A stretch of 64,000 nucleotides of DNA, taken from Fuerstiella sp. (lineage in GTDB: Bacteria; Planctomycetota; Planctomycetia; Planctomycetales; Planctomycetaceae). A program made the translations under genes and the position numbers. The stretch lies in contig JALHMY010000015.1 of NCBI GenBank assembly GCA_022843805.1, positions 1 to 64,000 on the forward strand, written 5' to 3'. Positions within the stretch are counted from its first letter, which is position 1, and every line of letters starts with the position of its first letter. A model generated the notes under the pieces. That model was not told where the DNA came from. It saw only the letters and a list, made by a program, of their open reading frames with translations, and did no database searches. Of this stretch, positions 56,199-64,000 are shown piece after piece.

Positions 56199-56885
56199 AT
56201 GGATATTTACTCTCTGCCAGACTCAATGCAGCGGCTGGTTCAGGGTGAGCTTGCTGGTGGTGAATCTGTCCGATGGGTTGGCCAGCCGATTCCGAGAAAG
56301 TCGCTGTCGTGGGCATCACTGTTTCCGGTTCTGTTTGCGATTCCCTGGACAGGATTTTCATTGTTCTGGATGGCGGCCGCTGCGGGTGTGCTGGATGGCT
56401 TTCTTGACGGCGGTGCTGCAAAACCAGTTGATCCCGGCCGAATTTTCTTTGCGCTGTTTGGGGTTCCGTTTGTGCTGGTGGGGCTGGGAATGCTGAGCGC
56501 ACCCTACTGGATGAGACGACGGACTCGCCGAGCTGCTGAAAAGACCGTCTATGTGATTACGGACCGGCGAGCGATCATCGTGAACGGCGGATATTTTGGC
56601 GATAGTGGTGTTTTAGGCCTGGCCAGCGGACTGATACGAAGTGCCGGAGATGGTATGCAGATCAGTTCATACAGTCCGGAGAATATCGGTCAGATCCACC
56701 GCATTCAGCGAGAAGACGGTTCCGGCGACCTGACTTTCGGAACAGAGCTGTTCACTTCCGAAGAAAATGGCACTCGACAAATCGTGCGGAACGGTTTTTT
56801 CTCCATTCCGGATGTCCGGGATGTGGAACGAATTCTGGATTCTCTGGCGGAAATTCGACGAGAAGAGGATCTGGACGAGCAGTGA
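56199..56885 (+). CDS. Membrane protein with PH-like domain, unknown
   Basis: A 228-residue protein with two membrane segments (LFPVLFAIPWTGFSLFWMAA about 42-61, and FFALFGVPFVLVGLGMLSA about 85-103) followed by RRRTRRAAEKTVYVITDRRA. That basic turn into a beta strand is typical of bacterial PH-like domains. The rest (about 120-210) alternates strands and ends in a charged helix, DVRDVERILDSLAEIRREED. The ATG at 56199 has CAGGAGAG about ten bases upstream; a GTG one codon earlier is possible. It lies 140 bases after the propeller gene. The exact role is unknown. Confidence 0.6.
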   Translation: MDIYSLPDSMQRLVQGELAGGESVRWVGQPIPRKSLSWASLFPVLFAIPWTGFSLFWMAAAAGVLDGFLDGGAAKPVDPGRIFFALFGVPFVLVGLGMLSAPYWMRRRTRRAAEKTVYVITDRRAIIVNGGYFGDSGVLGLASGLIRSAGDGMQISSYSPENIGQIHRIQREDGSGDLTFGTELFTSEENGTRQIVRNGFFSIPDVRDVERILDSLAEIRREEDLDEQ

Positions 56886-57082
56886 TTCCAATCTGCAGCA
56901 AAATCACATTCAGACGTGAATCGGTAGCGAAAAGGTAGCCTCAGCGGGTTTTGCCAGATACCATTTCTGTGCTGTCCGGTTCTCTCCGATCCTGCCTGCG
57001 GCCGGTATTTGAAGCAGCGGACAGTCTCCTGCCTGATCTACTCTCCTGCATTTCCTCCTGCCTTTCACAGTCTGGTTCAACC

Positions 57083-60000
57083 ATGATGACGCCAGCGACT
57101 TTCTGTGATCCGAAAACAGCTTTTCTGACTTCGGTCTTCGTTTTGTCAGTATTTGCATCTGTTCAGGCTCAGCCTGCATCCCAGTCGTCACCGCAGGAAT
57201 CAGCAGCAGAATCGTTTTTGCCTGAATCCGCAGGGCCTGACCCGACTGTGGTGAATTCGCCGGCAGCGGGTGCCAGGGCGGTCGATTTTTTGCGGGACGT
57301 TCGGCCCATCCTGCGTGCCAAATGCGTCATGTGCCACAATGATGTTGGAGGGGAAGGTGGGTTGCGACTTGATCAGGGCACAGAGATCAGGAAGGGCGGC
57401 GAAAGCGGGCCGGTCGTTATACCCGGGCACAGTGCTGACAGTCGATTGCTGCAGGCCGTTCTGCAGCAGGGCGACCTGAAGATGCCTCCCCCGGATGAGG
57501 GGCAGCCATTGTCTGCTGCTCAGATTGAAATCCTGCGCAACTGGATTGATCAGGGTGCAGTGATACCGGACGACGAAAATCGGGTGACTCACTGGGCCTT
57601 TCAAAAACCATTGCGGCCCGTTGCACCTCAGCCGGAACTCAGCGAACGTCTGCTCTCCGAGGGCTGGGGAATTAACCCGATTGATGCGTTCATTGCGGAC
57701 TCGCACCAGCAGCATCAGCTGCATGCTGCTGCTCCAGCGCCCAAAGCCGTGTTGTTGCGAAGGCTCTATCTGGATCTGATTGGCCTGCCACCAACTCCGG
57801 AACAAATGAACGCGTTTCTGGCGGATGAATCTGCAAATGCATGGAACCGTGTGGTGGATCAGTTACTGGACAGCCCGCACTACGGCGAGCGGTGGGGGCG
57901 GCACTGGATGGATGTCTGGCGATACAGTGACTGGGATGGATATGGGGCAGAAGTTCGCGAGAGCAAACCTCATATCTGGCGTTGGCGGGACTGGATCATC
58001 GAGTCTCTCAACAGTGACAAGCCGTATGATCGAATGCTGATGGAGATGCTGGCAGCGGACGAATTGTCGCCGGGAGATCCGGATTCGCTGCGGGCCACGG
58101 GTTATCTTGTGCGGAACTGGTACGTTTTCAATCGCAATACATGGATCGACAGCACGATTGAACATACCGGCAAGGCGTTCATGGGAATGACGTTTAACTG
58201 TGCTCGCTGCCATGATCACATGTATGATCCCGTGCGTCAGACGGAGTATTATCAGCTGCGGGCATTCTTTGAACCACATGATGTTCGAACAGATCGTGTA
58301 CCGGGTCAGAGTGATCTGGCTCGGGACGGACTTGTTCGAGTATTCGATGCCACGGCTGCCGCGCCGACGCATCTGTTTGCCCGCGGGGATGAGAAGAATC
58401 CGATCAAAGATAAGCCACTTTCGCCTCTGATACCGGTTCTCTTTGGGAATCCTGAACTGCCTGTTCAGCCCGTCGAACTACCACCACAGGTCTGGTATCC
58501 CGGACTGCAGGATTTTGTTGTGGCCGAGACACGAAGTGCTGCACAGTCGGCACTGGATTCCGCTGTTGCCGCTGACACAGCAGCACAAAAGGCCGTTGCG
58601 AATGCCAGAGCACAGCGGGAACAGTTTCAACAGTCTGTTCAGGAGTCGACAGTAAGAGGGCCGGTGCTGCAGGACGATTTCTCTTCTGCTCGTTCGGATG
58701 TCTGGCGGGCCGGACCAGGTGACTGGAAGTACCAGAATGGTCGGCTGGTCCAAACTGACCCTGCTGACACCATGCTCAGCTTTCAATGTTTGCAGAGTCA
58801 TCCGGCTGACTTCACAGCTGCATTAAAATTTCGAGTGACGGGTGGAGATGTCTACAAGTCAGTCGGGCTGGCATTTGATGGCGTGGATGAAAAGAATCTG
58901 ACGTTTGTCTATGCAAGCGTAGGCGGCGGAAAACTACAGGCCGGTTATAAGGTGAATGGTGCCGATGAGTACCCTGCTGCCGGCGCTAAGCCGCTGACCA
59001 TCAGTCAGGACCAGGATCAGGAACTGGTTCTGACAGTTCAGGGGACTCGTCTGGAAATTCGCCTGAATGGTCAGGAACAGCTTGTCTGGACGCTGCCGAA
59101 TGCACGTCCGTCCGACGGACACATTTATCTGTGGACATACGATGCAGCTGCGGAGTTCCGCAGCTTTGAGCTGCGTGATGCAGGAGTTCAGGATGAAGCC
59201 AGTCTGCTGGCCGCTGAATCGCGGGCCGAATCTGCGGCACAGGTCGCCGTTTTGAAACGGTCGATTGCCGAAAAATCGCTGGCTTACACGGAAGCTCGCA
59301 TTGCTGCCGACAAAGCAAATTATGCTCAGCCGACGGCGTCTGAAGCGAAGGACCTGTCACTTGCAGCAGGCCGTCTGGAACGCGAGCTGTCCGTCATGCA
59401 GGAAGAACTGAAGCTGCTGACAGCTCAGCAGGCACTGCATTCCGCAACAGCAGCACTCGCGGCAGCCACAGAATCGAAACAAACCGATCCGAAGTTTGGC
59501 AAGGCTGTAGCGGATGCTGAGGCGAGTGTTGCAGCGGCAAAGACTGCAGTTGATGTGGCATTGAAGCTCGTCGGTGAACCTCACGAGGCTTATGCACGTC
59601 TGACTCCCGTTTATCCGCAGACCAGTACGGGGCGAAGACTGGCACTGGCGCGATGGATTGCAGGTCCGGAAAATCCTCTGACCGCTCGTGTCGCCGTCAA
59701 TCATATGTGGATGAGGCATTTTCATCAGCCGCTGGTAACGACAGTTTTCGATTTCGGAATGAATGGAAAGACGCCGTCTCATCCGGAGTTGCTCGACTGG
59801 CTTGCCTGTGAGCTGGTTGAACAGGGCTGGCGAATGAAAGCACTGCATCGTCTGATTGTGACGAGTGCCACGTATCGGATGGCGTCCACTTCCGCCTATG
59901 CTGAGGATTCTGCTTTGGAGTCTGCCGGAAAGAGGACAGATGCGGAGAATCGGTTTCTCTGGAAGCAAAATGTTCGACGTATGGAAGCCGAAGTTGTGCG

Positions 60001-60532
60001 CGATGCTGCTCTTCATATTGCCGGGCAGCTTGATACGCAGATGTATGGTCCGGACCTCGATCCGGCCACCGGGATGACTGTGCCGCGTCGAAGTATCTAT
60101 TTCCGTACATCGAAGGAAAAGAAAATGACATTTCTTGCAACCTTCGACAGTGCGAATCCTGTGGAGTGTTATCAGCGAGCGGAGAGTATTTCGCCCCAGC
60201 AGTCGCTGGCAATGAGCAACAGTCCGCTGACACTTGCTCAGAGCCGTCTGGTTGCGACAAGACTGACCGGGCAGGGGGTGTCTGCGGACGAGCAGTTTGT
60301 TGATCTGGCGTTCCAGTATGTGCTTTCACGGGAGGCAACGGCTGCTGAACGGACGGAGTGCGTCAGCTTTCTGGCGACTCAGGCAGCTCGTCTGGAGTCG
60401 GGCAGCCAGCTGACTGTTTTCCCGGGTACTTCAGAGAGTCCTGTGAAACCGGCCGCTGACGCTCGACAGCGAGCCCGGGAAAATCTGGTTCATGTTTTGT
60501 TTAACCACAATGATTTTGTGACGATCCGTTAA
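57083..60532 (+). CDS. PSD1 protein with an inserted LamG-like domain and coiled coil
   Basis: A 1149-residue PSD1 family protein. The start at 57083 gives a signal peptide (MMTPATFCDPKTAFLTSVFV, ending VQAQ); an earlier frame start at 56951 adds an unlikely 44 residues. A heme motif CVMCH lies near residue 81, followed by GGLRLDQG and MPPPDEGQPLS. DUF1549 spans about 195-400 ([37 protein letters not shown]). A laminin-G/DUF1080-like beta sandwich covers about 525-700 (DDFSSARSDVWRAGPGDWKY, LEIRLNGQEQLVWTL). A long Ala/Glu/Lys coiled coil spans about 705-830. DUF1553 closes the protein from about 845. It precedes its DUF1501 partner by 14 bases in one operon. Confidence 0.85.
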   Translation: MMTPATFCDPKTAFLTSVFVLSVFASVQAQPASQSSPQESAAESFLPESAGPDPTVVNSPAAGARAVDFLRDVRPILRAKCVMCHNDVGGEGGLRLDQGTEIRKGGESGPVVIPGHSADSRLLQAVLQQGDLKMPPPDEGQPLSAAQIEILRNWIDQGAVIPDDENRVTHWAFQKPLRPVAPQPELSERLLSEGWGINPIDAFIADSHQQHQLHAAAPAPKAVLLRRLYLDLIGLPPTPEQMNAFLADESANAWNRVVDQLLDSPHYGERWGRHWMDVWRYSDWDGYGAEVRESKPHIWRWRDWIIESLNSDKPYDRMLMEMLAADELSPGDPDSLRATGYLVRNWYVFNRNTWIDSTIEHTGKAFMGMTFNCARCHDHMYDPVRQTEYYQLRAFFEPHDVRTDRVPGQSDLARDGLVRVFDATAAAPTHLFARGDEKNPIKDKPLSPLIPVLFGNPELPVQPVELPPQVWYPGLQDFVVAETRSAAQSALDSAVAADTAAQKAVANARAQREQFQQSVQESTVRGPVLQDDFSSARSDVWRAGPGDWKYQNGRLVQTDPADTMLSFQCLQSHPADFTAALKFRVTGGDVYKSVGLAFDGVDEKNLTFVYASVGGGKLQAGYKVNGADEYPAAGAKPLTISQDQDQELVLTVQGTRLEIRLNGQEQLVWTLPNARPSDGHIYLWTYDAAAEFRSFELRDAGVQDEASLLAAESRAESAAQVAVLKRSIAEKSLAYTEARIAADKANYAQPTASEAKDLSLAAGRLERELSVMQEELKLLTAQQALHSATAALAAATESKQTDPKFGKAVADAEASVAAAKTAVDVALKLVGEPHEAYARLTPVYPQTSTGRRLALARWIAGPENPLTARVAVNHMWMRHFHQPLVTTVFDFGMNGKTPSHPELLDWLACELVEQGWRMKALHRLIVTSATYRMASTSAYAEDSALESAGKRTDAENRFLWKQNVRRMEAEVVRDAALHIAGQLDTQMYGPDLDPATGMTVPRRSIYFRTSKEKKMTFLATFDSANPVECYQRAESISPQQSLAMSNSPLTLAQSRLVATRLTGQGVSADEQFVDLAFQYVLSREATAAERTECVSFLATQAARLESGSQLTVFPGTSESPVKPAADARQRARENLVHVLFNHNDFVTIR

Positions 60533-60546
60533 CAGGTTCGAAAACA

Positions 60547-62061
60547 ATGAAACACAATACTGCCACTGATTCGATTGAAAACGGCAATTCACGATCCAGA
60601 CGCCGATTTCTGTCAGATGCTGGTATGGGATTTGGAAGTCTGGCACTGGGCGCCATGCTTTATCGCGATGGGATTGCGCGAGCCGATGCCGCAGCGCCCT
60701 CGCACAGGCCAGATTCTTCAGAGACGATCCTGCCTTCTCCCTGTCATTTTGCCCCGAAGGCGAAGAGCGTCATCTGGATATTTCTCGTGGGAGGAATGTC
60801 CCAGATGGAGTCGTTTGACCCAAAGCCAGCGCTGAATCAGTACGCTGGTTTGTCTTATGACGCGACGCCATTCAAGGCGGTTCTGGATTCTCCTTATCTG
60901 AAGAAGAACCTTCGCGAATTTATCCCAGGCCTGCATACGGTTCATCCGAAGCTTTACCCGATGCAGGTGACCCATGCACGGCGAGGAGCCAGCGGACTGG
61001 ATATCAGTGACTGGTGGCCGCATCTGGGCAATGTAATTGATGATGTGGCGATCGTCCGATCGATGTGGACGACCGATAACAACCATGGTGCTCAGCTGCA
61101 GTTTCATACGGGGCGACATGCTCTTGAGGGGCAGTTTCCGACAATCGGTTCATGGGTGCATTACGGGCTTGGTTCATTAAACGATGACCTGCCGTCATTC
61201 TGTGTCATTGGTACTCCAATTGCGGATTGCTGTGGTGGCGTGGGGGCTCATGGTGCCAACTATCTTGGTCCGGCGCATGCCGGTATACAGCTGAATGTGG
61301 ATCCGGCCAGTCCTCTGCCGTTTGCATCTCCGGGCGCCGAGGTTTACCGGGAAGAGCAGCGGGCGGAATTTGAGCTGCTCCATCGCCTGAATCGATTGTC
61401 GGCCGACAGTTTTCCGGATGATTCATCACTGCAGGCCAGAATTAAATCGTATGAGCTTGCGTTTCGAATGCAGTCAGCGCTGCCGGGAGTGATCAACTTT
61501 GCCGCCGAGACTCAGGCAACTCAGCAGGCATATGGTCTGGACCAGGACCCGACTAAGACGTTTGGTCAGCAGTGTCTGGTTGCAAGAAGGCTGGTGGAAT
61601 CGGGAGTCCGGTTTGTTCAGCTGTTTCATGGCAGCAATGGAGGAGCAGGTTCGTGGGATGCTCATGGAGGTCTGAAGGCCAATCACACAGGTTTGTGTGC
61701 ACAGGTGGATCAGCCAATTGCCGCTTTACTCAGTGATCTGAAGCAGCGAGGCCTTCTGGAAGAAACGCTGGTTGTCATTGGCACTGAGTTTGGCCGAACG
61801 CCGGGCGCGCAGGGATCCGATGGTCGTGACCATCATCCTTATGGCTTTTCGGTGGCACTCGCCGGAGGTGGCGTCAAAGGCGGGATTGCTCATGGAGCAA
61901 CCGATGAGATTGGCTTTCATGCGGTGGAAGATCGGCATTATGTGACCGACCTGCATGCGACGGTCATGCAGCAGCTGGGTCTGGACGCTCGCAGGCTGGA
62001 ATTCCCCGGAAGAAAGCGGCTGGAACTGGACTATGGAGTACCGATCCATGCGATCCTGTGA
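60547..62061 (+). CDS. DUF1501 protein, Tat-exported
   Basis: A 504-residue DUF1501 protein, 14 bases downstream of its PSD1 partner and almost certainly cotranscribed. Twin-arginine signal SRSRRRFLSDAGMGFGSLAL near residues 15-34. Conserved blocks are AKSVIWIFLVGGMSQMESFD near 76, [40 protein letters not shown] and IGTEFGRTPGAQGSDGRDHH near 410. Within the last, Glu/His residues are candidates for metal binding in the phosphatase-like fold. It differs from the other two DUF1501 proteins here in having a longer middle region with GGVGAHGANYLGP. Its terminator is not obvious; the convergent larE gene ends only 16 bases away. Confidence 0.86.
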   Translation: MKHNTATDSIENGNSRSRRRFLSDAGMGFGSLALGAMLYRDGIARADAAAPSHRPDSSETILPSPCHFAPKAKSVIWIFLVGGMSQMESFDPKPALNQYAGLSYDATPFKAVLDSPYLKKNLREFIPGLHTVHPKLYPMQVTHARRGASGLDISDWWPHLGNVIDDVAIVRSMWTTDNNHGAQLQFHTGRHALEGQFPTIGSWVHYGLGSLNDDLPSFCVIGTPIADCCGGVGAHGANYLGPAHAGIQLNVDPASPLPFASPGAEVYREEQRAEFELLHRLNRLSADSFPDDSSLQARIKSYELAFRMQSALPGVINFAAETQATQQAYGLDQDPTKTFGQQCLVARRLVESGVRFVQLFHGSNGGAGSWDAHGGLKANHTGLCAQVDQPIAALLSDLKQRGLLEETLVVIGTEFGRTPGAQGSDGRDHHPYGFSVALAGGGVKGGIAHGATDEIGFHAVEDRHYVTDLHATVMQQLGLDARRLEFPGRKRLELDYGVPIHAIL

Positions 62062-62077
62062 TGTTTGCGGCGGTTGC

Positions 62078-62926
62078 TCAGACCGTGGCGGACTGACCCA
62101 GCTGAACCAGTGGTAATGTGTCATTCAGACTGCCCGAACGAAATCCTTCAAGATCCAGAGTAATCCGCCGAAAACCCAGAGCTCTCAGCTGAGAGGCAAT
62201 CTCGCTGCGACTGGTATGTTCAAGAAACGCTGACATGGCAGTTAGCGGGACCTCAATCCGAGCCAGTTCGCTGGCTTCCAGACGCACTCGCAGCTCCTGA
62301 ATTCCGGTGATTCGGCGAATGCAGGCTTCGGCCTGTTCAATACGAGCAACTCGTTCTTCTGTTACTTCGATTCCGTAGGCGATTCGACTGGACAGGCAGG
62401 GGGAGGCTGGCTTTTCCGCGACCGTGAGATTCCAGAACTTTGCCAGTGCCCGCACCATGGCTTTGTTAAGACCTTCTTCAATCAGCGGGCTGCGGACCTG
62501 ATGATTGATCGCCGCCTGCAGCCCTGGCCGATGGTCTCCCAGGTCGTCGAGGTTAGTGCCGTTCAGAATGCAGCTGACCTGCAGTTCTTCAAGTCTGGCG
62601 GATGTGACGGTATACAATGTATCTTTGCAGAAGAAACAGCGGTTCCCTGCGTTGGCTCGATATTCCGGACGCTGGAATTCATCAGTCATCAGCTGCAGGT
62701 GGCGAATACCGATCGTTTCTGCCAGCTGAATTGCTGACCGGAGTTCTTCCGCTGGCAGACTTGGACTGACCGCGGTCACCGCGACTGCATTTTTTCCCAG
62801 TGCGAGAACGCTTGCTTTGGCAACAACGGCGCTGTCTACTCCTCCGGAGAAAGCCACAGCGGCCGAGGAAACTGAGCGAATTCGGGCCACAAGCCGGTCT
62901 GCGATGCTGGAAATGTCAGGGTTCAT
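62078..62926 (-). CDS. larE: ATP-dependent sacrificial sulfur transferase LarE
   Basis: A 282-residue member of the PP-loop ATPase family. The ATP motif SGGVDS lies at residues 27-32. EKPASPCLSSRIAYG contains Cys177, the cysteine equivalent to the sulfur donor of Lactobacillus LarE, which gives up its own sulfur to the nickel-pincer nucleotide used by lactate racemase and related enzymes. Other conserved segments are CFFCKDTLY near 97 and NGTNLDDLGDHRPG near 122. Neither larB nor larC is in this window, so the cofactor pathway would be completed elsewhere. The ATG at 62926 (MNPDISSIAD) matches the family start; 79 further in-frame codons upstream are rejected. It is convergent with the DUF1501 gene. 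Confidence 0.92.
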   Translation of the reverse strand: MNPDISSIADRLVARIRSVSSAAVAFSGGVDSAVVAKASVLALGKNAVAVTAVSPSLPAEELRSAIQLAETIGIRHLQLMTDEFQRPEYRANAGNRCFFCKDTLYTVTSARLEELQVSCILNGTNLDDLGDHRPGLQAAINHQVRSPLIEEGLNKAMVRALAKFWNLTVAEKPASPCLSSRIAYGIEVTEERVARIEQAEACIRRITGIQELRVRLEASELARIEVPLTAMSAFLEHTSRSEIASQLRALGFRRITLDLEGFRSGSLNDTLPLVQLGQSATV

Positions 62927-63279
62927 GGCCGGTACCGGTTTCGTCGCGTGAAAGTCATGGTCAGGGGATTGAATCGCAATTCGGCGCTGGCTGATCGCGT
63001 GCGAAGTGACAGATTGCGTGCACATTGTCAGTATATGAATCCAGTATATGCTGACGGAGAGTTCGTGCAAAAAACAGTCTGTCGAACTGAAGAATCTTCC
63101 CTTCTGAGCGAAGCGAGAGTTTAATTTCTGAGCGATGGCTGAAATTCCGGACGCCTGACACAAGTTCAGTTCGACAAATGGGGGGCTTCAGGGGAAAATT
63201 GATCTTTGGCATATACTCGATTTGTTGGCCGGATGGCCCGATGTCATCATTCACGTTCTGAGGTTCATTCTTAAACTTT
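62927..63279. promoter_or_regulatory. Divergent promoter region with short direct repeats
   Basis: About 350 bases between divergent larE and the FHA gene. A pair of direct repeats CAGTATATG lies at 63029-63037 and 63042-63050, bracketed by GTCAG and CTGAC. An inverted CATATAC occurs at 63210. They could be binding sites for a regulator; no -35/-10 pair was resolved. Confidence 0.35.
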
Positions 63280-64000
63280 ATGATCAGCGAATCAGCAACA
63301 CTTAGCGAACCGGCAGACGATGTGGCATTTCTGCTGACATGGGATGGTGCGACATGGCGCGATGTGGTACGGCTGCGGCACGGACAGGTTACCACAATCG
63401 GCCGCAGTGCAACCAATCGAATTGTCCTTCAGGATGACTCCTGCAGCCGAAATCACTGCGAAGTCTTCTATTCGGAAGGCGAGTGGCGACTGAGAGATCT
63501 CAGCAGCCGAAACGGCACGCTGTTGCGCGGTCGGGAAATTGTCGGTGATGCGGCAATGACATCCGGCGACGTGATCATGATAGGAGCGTGTCGGCTGGCT
63601 TTTACGACCAGTCTCGATGCGGCTCCTTCCTTTCCTGCAGGTCAGCCTGCAACGCAGGAAAGCGAGACCAATCCTTCGCAGCAGCCCGTTGCTGCCGCGT
63701 CTGTGAGGGAACCGAATATTCTGCACCGGACATCGGCGCCCGAGTTTCTTTCACCAACTGGCAGCAATGTCCAGAAAAGCAGCCACCAGGCTGAGCTGGC
63801 AAAACTGTATCGGCTTGGGCTTGAGATGGGTACGGCACGCAACCGTCAGCAGCTGACGGATGTTGTCATCGCCAGCCTGACGCGTGAGACCGTGGCGGAT
63901 ATTTGCGCAATTTTGCTGGCTCATCCAGATCTGTCGCGACCACCTGCACCGCTTGATCTGCAGGTTGTGGCGTATCACAGCCGCAAGGACTTACCTTATC
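63280..64000 (+). CDS. FHA-GAF domain protein, C-terminus beyond the window
   Basis: A partial protein of 240 visible residues starting MISESATLSEPADDVAF. Residues about 28-108 are a forkhead-associated domain that binds phosphothreonine: TTIGRSATNRIVLQDDSCSR, NH, then WRLRDLSSRNGTLLRG. A linker rich in Gln, Ala and Pro follows. From about 165 the sequence KLYRLGLEMGTARNRQQLTD begins a GAF-type sensor domain. The gene runs past the right edge. In planctomycetes such FHA-GAF proteins often end in a sigma-54 activator or another signalling output, which cannot be seen here. It is divergent from larE. Confidence 0.8.
   Translation, partial: MISESATLSEPADDVAFLLTWDGATWRDVVRLRHGQVTTIGRSATNRIVLQDDSCSRNHCEVFYSEGEWRLRDLSSRNGTLLRGREIVGDAAMTSGDVIMIGACRLAFTTSLDAAPSFPAGQPATQESETNPSQQPVAAASVREPNILHRTSAPEFLSPTGSNVQKSSHQAELAKLYRLGLEMGTARNRQQLTDVVIASLTRETVADICAILLAHPDLSRPPAPLDLQVVAYHSRKDLPY

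Overview
The window looks like chromosomal DNA from a planctomycete (phylum Planctomycetota, probably order Planctomycetales). The basis is a set of families typical of that phylum: three pairs of a c-type-cytochrome/DUF1549/DUF1553 protein (PSD1 type) with a DUF1501 protein, one pair of a DUF1592-type protein with a DUF1552 protein, a Tat-exported Gfo/Idh/MocA oxidoreductase, an FHA-GAF protein, long intergenic spaces and many GC-rich palindromic repeats. No rRNA, tRNA or CRISPR array was seen. The placement is inferred from gene content, not from a database search.

Layout. 0-7 kb: a repeat copy, a nucleotidyltransferase-HD protein, a secreted esterase, a haloarchaeal-type glucose dehydrogenase-like enzyme and a TPR lipoprotein with a Met/Gln-rich tract. 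7-13 kb: one 2009-residue surface protein with an inverse-autotransporter-like barrel, a long beta-helix, an inserted nidogen-like (NIDO) domain and Ca-binding loops. 13-21 kb: Gfo/Idh/MocA oxidoreductase, leucine-rich-repeat lipoprotein, hemL, sugar-phosphate transferase, a small secreted protein and a radical SAM protein. 21-22.8 kb: a decayed mobile region with a transposase remnant, an intact DUF1778 antitoxin beside a frameshifted GNAT toxin, and a mosaic of palindromes. 22.8-37 kb: a minus-strand block of planctomycete catabolic pairs, split by a tandem array of four 185-bp repeats. 37-42 kb: acetyl-CoA synthetase, then a two-gene ATPase + DUF4435 (TOPRIM-like) module resembling the PARIS (AriA/AriB) anti-phage system. 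42-48 kb: an NtrC-type regulator, a multi-PAS/GAF histidine kinase and a LexA-like repressor without its self-cleavage residues but with a perfect 22-bp palindrome upstream. 48-64 kb: a TlpA-like lipoprotein without CxxC, a PIG-L deacetylase, a BRCT-MerR-TPR fusion, glyA, a PQQ-type propeller with an EF-hand, a membrane protein, a third PSD1/DUF1501 pair, larE and the start of an FHA-GAF protein.

How the parts fit. The 22.8-37 kb block and the 57-62 kb pair look like exported machinery of the kind associated with breakdown of complex polysaccharide, although the biochemistry of these DUF families is poorly known. The esterase, glucose dehydrogenase, Gfo/Idh oxidoreductase and PIG-L deacetylase fit a sugar-degrading life style. 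The two most interesting loci are the PARIS-like module (39561-41788) and the LexA-like repressor with its palindrome (47194-47903).
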